Positions 54,150 through 63,511 of a DNA stretch of 64,000 nt are shown here, piece by piece (within the stretch, counting starts at the first letter, position 1; every line of letters begins with the position of its first letter). A program made the position numbers and the translations under genes. Origin of the DNA: Chiua virens (lineage: Eukaryota; Basidiomycota; Agaricomycetes; Boletales; Boletaceae); the NCBI GenBank assembly GCA_019787685.1, contig JAHNUO010000013.1, positions 620,001 to 684,000 of the forward strand. Direction: 5' to 3'. A model generated the notes under the pieces. The model had not been told where the DNA came from. It searched no databases and saw nothing but the letters and a program-made list of their open reading frames with translations.

Positions 54150-56086
54150 CTCAACACAGTTGTAGATGATAAAATTGGGGCGTAAAGGCTGACCGAGATC
54201 AAAGCGCTCGCGGTTCCGAGAAAGGGGGAAGAGTAATGGACGCGTACCGATGGAAGACGCTATTAAAGGTTGTACGGAAGGGCGAAATACCTTGTCGTCG
54301 GATTTGGATGTCCCCTTGTCTCGGGTATGATGAAGCAAATGCCATTTCACCCGACTTTGGATTCGTTGCATGTCCATTTCGACACACAAACCGCTATCCA
54401 AACAAGGAAGTTTGTTTGTGGCCTAAATGGAGTGAAACAGTTACCAGGTGGCAACCGACGCTGACAACCAATCAAATCTGGATCACTACCCCCGTCGGAC
54501 CAGTCCCCGGTCCCATGACCCTTGTAAAAGAAGTGGATGACATCGGGCCAAGTAAATTGAGGTCGAAGGGCCATTAGAACGCGGGCTGATTCGAACGGCG
54601 AGTTGAAACTTGAGTGCTTGAGCTTGAGCGGCTAGAAGCATGAAAATTTAGAAAACACTCGACCTGCCTAGCCATCACATGAATCTGAATCCCCCACGCA
54701 GGATCAAGTAGTACAGTGCAGTACCAAGGGTCCAAGACCAAGCGATCCGATGACACAAGTGACGAGGAAGGCCACAAAACTACCTTGTCCTGGAGAGGGA
54801 TCACACCTTGGGAACACCCAACCAGAAACAATGAATCCAAGCAGCAAATTTACGGCGTCCTTGCTTTAGAATACAAGGCGTCTCTATGCCATCGAACGTC
54901 AAGAAGTCGCCGAACGGGAGCAAGCGCGCAGTCACATTTGGCTGTCGCGAACCGTGTATAGTTTGGTGCTGAATGGGCATGGTCATTTTTTTGGTGGGGG
55001 GTTAGAATCAAACGACATGTTGCCGCATCTGCATGTCTTATGAAGGCCGGGCGTGGGACGTAGCAACAACTTTTGGAGATGACATGATAACAATGGACCT
55101 CGGGAATTGCCGTAAGTCATGCCAACATTGTTGAAGGTGCTAAACCTTGCAAGCACAACTTCTCAGAGCCTGTGCAAAGAATTTGTGAAAATTTTTCACA
55201 ATGTGACATGCGTATTACTTCGAGTCTTCGAGGGAGAAGACAAGACTCGACTTGGATGAATTGTAATCCTTCTCATCGTTAGCTGCGGATCTCTACGCCC
55301 AACCCACGATCCAAGTTGGGTGAGAGACCAGGTTTACTGGCAGATACTGAGAATTACTAGAGGGCAGGCTAGTGCAACTTGAACCTGGCTTTTATGTAAA
55401 CTGCTGGTAATAAGCAAACGAGGTTGATGCGGTGAGTTTGGAACTTCTGCAAGATGCCTTGCTTATCTTGTGATAGTAGATACGCTGGATCACGAGAGCA
55501 GCTACAGTAACTCGAAATTCGTTGACAATCAACCGAACATTCTAAACATGAACTTGCTTTGAATTTTGAACATCGACCTAACATAGTCACCCGACTCGCG
55601 AGGATGCAGTGGTCGGGCTCCGTAGCTTGGACTCGAATCACTGGCGAGTGCCGCATTTCCATACGAGATGGTCAGGGCTGTCGGGGAGCCGTCCTTGTAC
55701 CTGCTGACCAGGACGAACGCCACCCTCCACCACGAAGGACGATGACGCATGGCACGAGTTACCCTGATATATACTTCAATTGGCAGAGGGTACGTTGAAT
55801 GACCACCTGACCATATATCTCCTTGTTTTATTCCCCACCATCAAGGTATTTATTTCTATGCGTGTCGAGCTTAGTCGGCTAGGAGGAAGAGAGAATGTAT
55901 ATGAATGTAGATACATGAATGGAGTGCTATGGATACGATGGGGTGGGCGAAACCGAAGGTTTCCGGCCCGAAGCTGTGCCTGATCTGTCGGGTGAAGCGA
56001 GCTGTGACCCAGGGATTAGGAGTGAGCGACGCATCAAGTGAAGCTTGGAGCCCCGACAGTAGGAGCGGCACGACTTACGAAGTGAA
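54150..56086. other. Intergenic, no supported gene
   Basis: Several open frames on both strands (for example 54236-54577 + and 54574-54986 -) show no domain that I recognise and no consistent splice model. I looked for short CaaX-ended pheromone precursors here and saw none that convinced me. Confidence 0.4.
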
Positions 56087-57352
56087 TTATCTGACAGGTG
56101 GGAGGATATAGCGGCGTAGGTTTTCGAGAATCTCTGGGTGTTGTTGGAGGAAGGGGGCTAACACAATGGCATGGTAGCGGAGGTATAGAGTGAAGGATTC
56201 GCTTGACCATCTTCCAAGCGTCTTAACTACGTCGAAAGGGACACCTTTGAGGAGGTAGAATAGAGTGCCGCCGATCCGCAAGCTGTGGCCTTTCAAGTCC
56301 GGCATGTCGGGATTGGCTTTTACGATGGCATCGATCCGTTTGATGACCTCCCTTTTTGAGAGTGGCCGCAGACCACTGACTGGGTGTTTCCACGAAAAAA
56401 GGTGGGCTGATTCCGCATCAGGGTTGATACGGAAGTGGCGGTCTAGGGCGGCTTTAGGATCGAGTCGAGAGTGTTGGTCATGCGGAGCACAAAACACCTC
56501 TTCCCCTTCCTTGGATGACTTAGTAGATGGCAGTGAGAAACGGAGGACAGGCAGATCTTCGTGGTTCTTGGTAAGCGACATGCCTGAGCGAGTGATGTGT
56601 TTCGTAGGGTCAAATTTTGAGATCGCTGGGACTGTGAATTCGCCTAGGCGCGCTATACAAAAGAATGAACAAGAAAGGCATGCAAATATTGCTGCGTCTC
56701 GTGGGTTGTCTAGGTCCATAGATAAACTGAATCTTTCGAGAATATCTATTGTAAATGGGACGCGTTTGGATCGTTTGGATGAGGAGGGCGCGAGTCTTGC
56801 CGCACCTTCTAGAAGAGCATTGTACTCGGTATCTTTGACTGTCCAGTCGAGTCCATGTAGCGTGTGCCATGCTTTGATAGCTGCGGCGTAATTCGCGATA
56901 GTAGAGCCGGAGTATGCTCCTGCACAGCTGGATAAGAAAGCAGCGAATGTGTTGGTAGAGACCGGAGCTCTGAGTTTGTCTGGGATGTCGTTGATATCAC
57001 AATATACGTGGAAAATTAGGAGGCCAGTGCCATATAGTTCTTTGGTGGAGTCCGACCATTTCGCGCCAATGACTTTTAGAATGCGATCGATTTCTGCATC
57101 TGAGAGCGGCTTTCCAGGTGTGGTTTGAGTGGACCTTGGGGATATGCTGGCTGGTTGCCACATGAGAAGTCGTTGGCGTGCAAGGCAGTGTGGTCGTAGT
57201 GGTGATGGCAACGGAGTAAGGTCTTTCTTGTACGGTTTCGGTTTGGAGCTCGACGTGGCCGCTGACTCAGGAGGTATGTGGGAATTGAACTTTGGTTTGG
57301 AGGCGGGGTCAGAGGTGTGAGATAGAGCCTTGGAGGAGGATGTTGAGCTCAT
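56087..57352 (-). CDS. Tyrosine recombinase of the YR retroelement
   Basis: I chose the ATG at 57352, which overlaps the RT stop (57309) by 44 nt; the open frame extends further upstream but that part is only the shadow of RNase H. It gives 421 residues. The N-terminal core-binding-like region is at about 85-190 (LSDAEIDRILKVIGAKWSDS). Catalytic positions visible are R in CIARLGEF, H-x-x-R in KGHSLRIGG, W in LGRWSSESF and Y in TLYLRYHA. It would integrate circular cDNA without a target duplication. No stops. Confidence 0.85.
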   Translation of the reverse strand: MSSTSSSKALSHTSDPASKPKFNSHIPPESAATSSSKPKPYKKDLTPLPSPLRPHCLARQRLLMWQPASISPRSTQTTPGKPLSDAEIDRILKVIGAKWSDSTKELYGTGLLIFHVYCDINDIPDKLRAPVSTNTFAAFLSSCAGAYSGSTIANYAAAIKAWHTLHGLDWTVKDTEYNALLEGAARLAPSSSKRSKRVPFTIDILERFSLSMDLDNPRDAAIFACLSCSFFCIARLGEFTVPAISKFDPTKHITRSGMSLTKNHEDLPVLRFSLPSTKSSKEGEEVFCAPHDQHSRLDPKAALDRHFRINPDAESAHLFSWKHPVSGLRPLSKREVIKRIDAIVKANPDMPDLKGHSLRIGGTLFYLLKGVPFDVVKTLGRWSSESFTLYLRYHAIVLAPFLQQHPEILENLRRYILPPVR

Positions 57353-59333
57353 GTTGGTCTGCAGCGACACGCTCGGCAAGCTCTTGCTCGCGCTTAATAT
57401 GGTCAATGATTTTGGCAGCGGGGGTGGAGTAGAGTCCATTTCTAAGGGCGAGCACTTCAGCAGGGGTGATGGGGTCTGAGAAGTTGACGAGGATGTGGCG
57501 AAGATGCTGAGGGATGGGAATGATAGGTAGGAGGTGGTCTGGTGGGCCATAGATGCCTCGGGAGGGGGCGTCTGCTGGGTTAGAGGCACTGGGCGTGAAG
57601 GTGGGAAGAATGCTGCGGATGCAGGATGCATCGGAGGCAATGAAGGCATGGATACGTTTGAAAACATGGTTGATATGTTTGTTTCGGTGCCTCCCGCCGG
57701 TTCGCCAGCTCTCAATGACGCTGATGTTGTCGCCGTGGACAATGATGTGCTGTGGTTGTCCCAAGAGGCTAGATATAGTGGTGACGAGGAATTCGAAGCC
57801 AATGGCTTCTGCCCAGGCAATGTCCCGGTGGTTGGATTGTCCTTGCCAACCTGGGATAAGTCTCCAGGCTCGCCACCAGTCGCCGATGACGATTGCAATT
57901 CCGATACTAGAGCTAGCATCTGAGAAAGCTTTGGGATTGAAGAAGGACGGGGGAAGGGTTATGGGGCGCTGTGCTTTATTCGAGAGAAGTACACGTTTCC
58001 ACCAATTTAAGTCGTCTGCTATAGCTTTATCTGGGCGGTGGGGTAAGAAGGGCTTTCTTGCACACACTGCTAACATGCGCTCGAAGCCTGTTAGGTAAGC
58101 TCTACCTTCGGGAATCAGAGAGGCTGTGTGTAGTAGTTTGCCATATAGTTTGCTGACGTCCTCAAGACAGTGTGTTGGGTGCTGCTCCCACTCTTCAATT
58201 GCTCGTAGATATTTGTCTCGTTTCTCTGGAGTGAGTTCAACAAGCTTCTTGTCTAAGTGCCACTTGAAGCCTATGTAAATTGTGGAGGGGCCGAAAGGCT
58301 GGTCTTTCGAGGTTTCCCACGGGATCCCCAGCTCGGCCGATATTGCGTCTATGTCGGCAAGGTTATATGTAAATAGTGCATCATGGTCTGATCTTGGAGA
58401 AGATAGGGAGAGGTCGGCGATGGGGTGGGCACAGCTCTCGCTAAACTCTTGAACAGATCCATCTTCATTTGTGGTACCAGCAAACCAGATACGGCTCCCT
58501 GTCTGCTGTAAACCTTGCTGTGAGATTTGGTGGTGGATTGTCGCTCGCATTTGGTTGAATTCGAGAAGGTGAGTGGTGCGGATGCGGAAAAAAATGTGGT
58601 CATCAACCCACTTGTCGAGTGGTCCTATGCCACGGTATCTGAAGATTTCAGCTGCAGCGTCTGCTACATGGCCATAGCTGCCTGCCGATGGTGTGGCTCC
58701 GAAGGCTGTGCAAGTGTCTACACACCCATGTGTGGCTGATGTACGTACGATGGCTGCTGGCCATTGTGAAGGGTGTAGAGGAATGGTCCTATATGCTTCT
58801 GCTACATCTCGGGTGGCTGCTTCTGATCCTGGGGGAAGCTTGGATGCGAGGTGGAAGACGACTGAGAACTTTCCCCAGGTGGCTGGGAAGTTAGCAGCAG
58901 AGATATGTGAGTTGACGGAAGGCTGGGGGTATGTAGGTGAAGGTGAAATGGGGAATGAGAAGTTCTGAACTAGTCTGAATTTGCCCAGACGTCCCGGTTT
59001 AGGTATGATAGAGAGCGGGGATGATTGATAAGGTCCAATGATTGAACGTATGATATCAAGGGGAAATGGACCTATGTATCTACCTTTCGAGATCTCCTTC
59101 TGGACGATCTCATGAAACTCTGCATGGTATACATCTAAGGAGGGGGAGTTTGGAGGGGATTGAATGTCCGTAATATTAGGAAAGTCTACTCTAAAACCAA
59201 AACGTAGTCCATTAGGTACATTACTAAAGCGGTCGAGGAGGTTGGCTCGACGGAGGGCTGTCTCCCATGCATCCGGTTTATAGGGAGTTAGCGCCTGGCC
59301 TTCTCTGTGCACGAGGGCAGCCATGAGCTCCAT
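57309..59333 (-). CDS. Reverse transcriptase-RNase H of the YR retroelement
   Basis: The start is probably ATG 59333 (or 59324), overlapping the preceding ORF by about 50 nt, giving about 674 residues. RT blocks: SIIPKPGRLGKFRLVQNFSF, DVAEAYRTIPLHPSQWPAAI and the catalytic KWVDDHIFF (V-DD). RNase H carries its acidic residues in AFSDASSSIGIA, WAEAIGFEFL and VHGDNISVIESW. The thumb/connection region lies between (YIGFKWHLDKKLVELTPEKR). There are no internal stops, so the copy may be recent. Confidence 0.88.
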   Translation of the reverse strand: MELMAALVHREGQALTPYKPDAWETALRRANLLDRFSNVPNGLRFGFRVDFPNITDIQSPPNSPSLDVYHAEFHEIVQKEISKGRYIGPFPLDIIRSIIGPYQSSPLSIIPKPGRLGKFRLVQNFSFPISPSPTYPQPSVNSHISAANFPATWGKFSVVFHLASKLPPGSEAATRDVAEAYRTIPLHPSQWPAAIVRTSATHGCVDTCTAFGATPSAGSYGHVADAAAEIFRYRGIGPLDKWVDDHIFFRIRTTHLLEFNQMRATIHHQISQQGLQQTGSRIWFAGTTNEDGSVQEFSESCAHPIADLSLSSPRSDHDALFTYNLADIDAISAELGIPWETSKDQPFGPSTIYIGFKWHLDKKLVELTPEKRDKYLRAIEEWEQHPTHCLEDVSKLYGKLLHTASLIPEGRAYLTGFERMLAVCARKPFLPHRPDKAIADDLNWWKRVLLSNKAQRPITLPPSFFNPKAFSDASSSIGIAIVIGDWWRAWRLIPGWQGQSNHRDIAWAEAIGFEFLVTTISSLLGQPQHIIVHGDNISVIESWRTGGRHRNKHINHVFKRIHAFIASDASCIRSILPTFTPSASNPADAPSRGIYGPPDHLLPIIPIPQHLRHILVNFSDPITPAEVLALRNGLYSTPAAKIIDHIKREQELAERVAADQHELNILLQGSISHL

Positions 59334-59919
59334 GGAGAGCTGATCCGCAGCCAGAGCACACGTGGGCTGGTACATGCTTATCTGCGCAGCTTTCCGAGCG
59401 TTGCCAGTTGGTGCAAAGCTGTTGACCAGAGGATTTGATGTAGAGTTTACGGTCGACTCGTTTGGCATATGTGTCGTGTTTGCCATCCCATGTCTTTTCG
59501 GCAGGACAGAAGACGACTGGCATGGAGTGGGCATCACATCCCAGGCAGACGGCGCAAACAGGGAAGGTTGCTGGGCTAGACGTGTCGGTCGCCCGAAAGG
59601 ACTTGGAACGTTTGTGGGAACGGTCTGCTGGCTCAGGGGAAGCTGGGCTTGGTCGCTTATGTAGGCTGCACTGTCGTTTGTGCGAAGTAGAGACAGTGGA
59701 GGGGTGGGACCCATGAGCGGCTGGGGATTGGACGAGAGCTAGCGCAGATCGCAATTGCTCCTTCATCTGTGGTACACACATTGAGGATGTATGTTCGATG
59801 GGTTGTGCAGGGGCGGCGTGGATTCCGCATGGAGGGTTTTTAGCCCATAGGTTGGCGTGGAGCCAGGGGTTTGTGGCGTGGAGCCATAGCATACCACCGT
59901 GTTCGGGAACCGGGACCAA
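59278..59919 (-). CDS. Cys/His-rich ORF of the YR retroelement
   Basis: The open frame starts at a non-ATG codon; the first ATG in frame is near 59892. It encodes a Ser/Pro/Lys/Arg-rich middle (HKRSKSF) and a C-terminal Cys/His cluster (CTNWQRSESCADKH, HVCSGCGSALHGAHGCPRAQ). Similar clusters occur just before RT in mushroom retroelements and may be a nucleocapsid-like zinc motif. It may be joined to the upstream gag-like ORF by splicing, or translated separately; I cannot tell. Confidence 0.65.
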   Translation of the reverse strand: MVPVPEHGGMLWLHATNPWLHANLWAKNPPCGIHAAPAQPIEHTSSMCVPQMKEQLRSALALVQSPAAHGSHPSTVSTSHKRQCSLHKRPSPASPEPADRSHKRSKSFRATDTSSPATFPVCAVCLGCDAHSMPVVFCPAEKTWDGKHDTYAKRVDRKLYIKSSGQQLCTNWQRSESCADKHVPAHVCSGCGSALHGAHGCPRAQRRPGANSL

Positions 59920-60037
59920 TAAAGGTGCAACCAGATGATGGCCGGCCCGGGGTGGTTACATGAGGGAGAGGGGGGCGTGAAGCCAGGGTGTGACGATAGG
60001 GAATTAGGTTATAGGTGGGTGGATACGTGAGACGTAA

Positions 60038-60955
60038 TCAACGAAGAAACAGAATAATGCTTGCCTGTATGGCTTCGTCTCTCATTACTTTGTTATCCTT
60101 GTGGAGCAGTTCATCTCGTATCTCTTTGATCATTCCTTTATCAACGGGTACGAGGTCGAAGGAGTCAGGAGTGCCCAATAGACTGTGCCAGCGGCGCCTG
60201 GCAGTATCTTGATAGACAATGAGAGCACGCTTGCCATATTCATCTGAGTCGTGGCGAAATGGGTGGGCACTGAGGTCCATCCACAGCTTCAAGTGTGACT
60301 GGACGCGCTCCTCATCCCATCCATTCTCGCGCATTGCTTGGAGCAGGCGGGGGGCTGCCTCATCGAATTCCGCCCAAGTGAGATCTTTGTCTGGGATGAC
60401 AGTGTCTTTGGCTTTCGCCGCTGCAATGGAGATGAAAGAGTGGTGGCCGCTTTCGTCACGGGTTAAGGCAAAGGCCTCATCATCAGCTGAGCGGGAGGAG
60501 GCTTCGGCCTCAGCCAGACCTTTGTTGGTAAAGTAGTACAACTCTACGAAGTCGCCCTTCTTGAGTTTGCGGATGGCAAGTGGCGAGGGCAGTTTTGTGA
60601 TGGTGTTAGCGATTGGGACTTTATTGTAAGGAAGAAATTTGTTACGGTTCTTCTTACGTTCTTCCTGTACGGCTAACTCATGCTCTTCGTCTGCTGCGCG
60701 CTGGCGATCTTCTTCCTGCTGGTGGTGTCGCTGTTGCTCGACTCTGGCAACTTCTGCTAGTTCTCGTTGCTGAATGTCCCATTCTTCCTTGTCAAGCATG
60801 TTCTGGGCATTCCAGATGTCTTTGAGACGCTGGGCTGCTTGCTGGTGCGTGAGGTTGAAATCGTCGACGAAGGGCTGTCTCGCAGCGCTGAAGCGTTCTT
60901 GAGTGTAGTCGGGTGCCACTGCATCATGTGGATTGATGGCAGCTGGCTGAGGCAT
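60038..60955 (-). CDS. gag-like ORF1 of the YR retroelement
   Basis: It starts at ATG 60955 and gives 305 residues. An N-terminal segment is followed by a long charged coiled coil at about 60-115 (QRELAEVARVEQQRHHQQEE), then a globular part (KKGDFVELYYFTNKGLAEAE, HSFISIAAAKAKD, WMDLSAHPFRHDSDEYG). I recognise it as the usual first ORF of this class of mushroom element; particle formation is assumed and not shown by a motif. Confidence 0.7.
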   Translation of the reverse strand: MPQPAAINPHDAVAPDYTQERFSAARQPFVDDFNLTHQQAAQRLKDIWNAQNMLDKEEWDIQQRELAEVARVEQQRHHQQEEDRQRAADEEHELAVQEERKKNRNKFLPYNKVPIANTITKLPSPLAIRKLKKGDFVELYYFTNKGLAEAEASSRSADDEAFALTRDESGHHSFISIAAAKAKDTVIPDKDLTWAEFDEAAPRLLQAMRENGWDEERVQSHLKLWMDLSAHPFRHDSDEYGKRALIVYQDTARRRWHSLLGTPDSFDLVPVDKGMIKEIRDELLHKDNKVMRDEAIQASIILFLR

Positions 60956-61253
60956 GAGGAGAGTGCTAACGAAGGAATGTGCGAAAAGAACGACTAGACT
61001 AATGCGAAGAGCTGCGAGGCCGCGAGACGGGCTAGGGACAACGAAGTGGGCAAGAACAAGACAGGTCCGCCACTTCGCTTCTCACGCATAGACTAAATCC
61101 TGTGCGCGGCTCGTGCCTCGCCTTGCTTAGGCCGCCAGCATGGTGCCCGGAATTTACGAGAATGACATATTTTTGCAGGAGCTGTCGGATCTGATCGCAC
61201 ATACTAAGTCTTGAAATAAATACCTTTGGGCAGTAATCTCCACCATATGCAGC

Positions 61254-62082
61254 ATGGCCATCGAAAAATTACTCCTACTCCTACTCATGACCATAGGTCA
61301 AAGCTATGTCATGTCACCGCCAAACGTACCCCCCGCTAACCAAATCCGCGCAGCTCGCGGGTTTGTGGAGTACGTCCCACTTCATCTCGCACTATTCTTA
61401 AAGGTGCGTAAGTTGTGGACGTAATGCCGCACACTCTGGAGTCTCGATGCGAGTGTTGATGTATCCCACTCCCGGTGACTAGGTTCTGAGTTGGTCCCGG
61501 ATGTTCTTCGAAGGCTCCGTTCTCTTTGCAGTGAGCGATTGGTGTCCATCCATCCTCTCCAAGCCCATCCTCCATCTCCTCGTACCCGGCTCCGCCACGC
61601 CTGCTACACTCATCGCCTTCACGTGGCTCACTCCTACGTTCGTCTGCGGCACCTTACTTGCGCTAAGCGGCACTTTGCTCCGCATGCACAGCTTTCGCAC
61701 TCTTGGTCCGCGTTTCACATTTGAACTCGCCATCCGCCCCTCTCACAAGCTCGTCACCGATGGGATATACGGCGTCGTCCGGCACCCAAGTTACACGGGA
61801 GCACTCGGATCAACAATTGGCATGTTTTTGTGCATGCTTGATCACCATGGCGTGTGGACGGCATGGGCTCGGACAATCGTCGGTGGAAGTGCAAGTGCAA
61901 GCAGGAACACATCCGGAACCGCGTTCTTGGTGTGCGTATCGGCGGCGACGCTGGCTCCGATAATCATGTGGATAAACAAGCGGATGGACAATGAGGAAAG
62001 GATGTTAGAAAAGAACTTTGGGGACGAGTGGCGATCGTGGGCGAAGAGGGTTCCCTACCTGTTGATCCCTGGTGTGTACTGA
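61254..62082 (+). CDS. ICMT-like, paralogue 3
   Basis: Exon 1 is 61254-61403 (50 codons), the intron 61404-61482 (GTGCGT..TAG) and exon 2 61483-62082, giving 249 residues. Hydrophobic spans are at the N-terminus and within exon 2. Signature blocks are RFTFELAIRPSHKLVTDGIY, GVVRHPSYTG and DNEERMLEKNFGDEWRSW, then RVPYLLIPGVY. The frame is intact. It shares intron position and length of exon 1 with the paralogues at 49978 and 51231, from which it is separated by the receptor gene and the YR retroelement. Confidence 0.88.
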
Positions 62083-62308
62083 GCAGGGTCCATCTCGGTG
62101 AACTTGTATTCTTGTATTTTTGGAAGAGATGAGAATAATACATAGATGGAATACATGCCCAGTACACTTGAGAAACATGTAAAAAAAAAATTTCGAGATT
62201 TCGGTGGGACGATGTTCTGAAAATAGAGCTGAAAAGCTCCGGCCCTTTCATACTTTGAGCACGGAAATTTTACTCGAGAAAATATGACTTATAACCTTCC
62301 ATAAGCCC

Positions 62309-62598
62309 TCATTCGCTGCTTCCGCACACAACTTGAATAGGAAAAGGCGGACATGCGCCTAATTCGACCGAGACTCGAATGTCATCCGAAAACATGGGGT
62401 TCATCCGTGAAGTCACTAGAGTGGATAGGAGCTTTGGGATCAGTGGTCGTGAAAATTGGGTGATGCTGCAGTAGGCCGGCGGGCCGCCGTTTAAGTAGTA
62501 AATGATTCCCAACGGCTTGCCAGTTGTGGCGTCTTTCGGAATCACGTAGTCTCGCCACACGATATCTTTCATTGCACGATGAGTAATGCCTACCAACG
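62309..62598 (-). pseudogene. Cytochrome P450 relic
   Basis: On the minus strand the frame reads GITHRAMKDIVWRDYVIPKD. This matches the P450 segment in which a substrate-site strand is followed by the PERF-preceding turn (typically G-x-P-H-x..D..Y.G..IP). It later ends with a piece like the last beta strand (GACPPFPIQVV). The haem-binding FxxGxxxC motif is missing between them, so an internal deletion has removed it. No upstream exons were recognised. Confidence 0.5.
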
Positions 62599-63511
62599 GA
62601 GGTCAGCGGTGTAGACGAAACGGAGGTGCCTGGTGAGCGCAGCGGGAAAATAGCACGGAGCCTCCGAGGGACGTCCAGGTCCAACCCAGAGGTTGGGGGC
62701 TATCTGAACCATGAATGGCGACCGATGACATGGATGACAGGTGAGCGCTTGGGCATCCAGAACGCGGATTCGAGAAGATTGCGGACGAGTCCTTTTGGGA
62801 AGCAAGTCTCGCAATAAAAGTGCGGTGCAGATTCCGACCGTGCACTTGCTCGGCCGAGGCGAATTCACCGAGTCGGCGTATTAGTACGCGTCCGAGTCGT
62901 GCACTGCCAGTGGCACAGTAAACTTCATGCAGCCTGAGGGAAGTTACTAGTCATCCTAGTACGTACCTGGACCGTCTCTTTAAACTCACCCGGCGTTCGA
63001 CTCTAGGATATTGTGGCATCTGGCCACTTGAAACATGACGACAGGAATTCAGAGAAGCCAGTGATATTGGCACGAGCGGCTTGCCCCAGCGGCCCCCGTG
63101 CGAAGTTGATCACGGTGGTAGTGAACGTCCTGATCCATGCACTCAGTGAGTCCGGTCAGTTTCAAAAGATGCATCGTTCACTCATTGAAAGTCGAACGCA
63201 TTTTATTCGGGTACTCTATGATGGTAAAGAATGCTACATTTGTCTGTTTAACCCAAGAAGTTACAAATAGAGTTACTAATACGATAGTTCGGGTGAATTC
63301 AAGTCGAACCGAACGAAGATGGGGGTATCCACTACGGGCGCATTGTGAAGAAAGAGCGAGACATTTGAGGAGAGAAAATTCGCTAACAATACAAAAAGGA
63401 CTGGATTGAGACCACACACCGGCAGACACCGGGAAAAAAGGGAACGCTGTCGCTGGCGTTTTTCCAAAACGCAGACCGGAAAGGAGAAATGGAATCGAGA
63501 ACGTGGAGACT

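Larger units (their letters stand above)
56087..60955 (-). mobile_element. Tyrosine-recombinase (DIRS/Ngaro-group) retroelement
   Basis: Four ORFs on the minus strand run in order: gag-like (60955-60038), Cys/His-rich ORF (59919-59278), RT-RNase H (59333-57309) and tyrosine recombinase (57352-56087). Neighbouring ORFs overlap by about 44-56 nt. An RT followed by a tyrosine recombinase, with no DDE integrase and no LTR, defines this order. A methyltransferase domain (as in DIRS1) was not seen. Terminal or split repeats could not be placed with confidence, so true ends extend beyond these limits. Confidence 0.82.

Noticed and set aside
54150..56086. Pheromone precursor gene near the receptor
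   Set aside because: I scanned short frames for a C-terminal CaaX with the usual upstream processing site and found none convincing on either strand; the same holds for 50803-51230 and 62083-63500.
57353..57919. N-terminal extension of the tyrosine recombinase frame
   Set aside because: It lies entirely over the RNase H codons of the RT ORF in another frame and is low-complexity; the ATG at 57352 gives a compact overlap like that between the other ORFs.
57129..60536. Plus-strand open frames at 57.1-60.5 kb, some over 180 codons
   Set aside because: All are antisense shadows of the YR retroelement ORFs.
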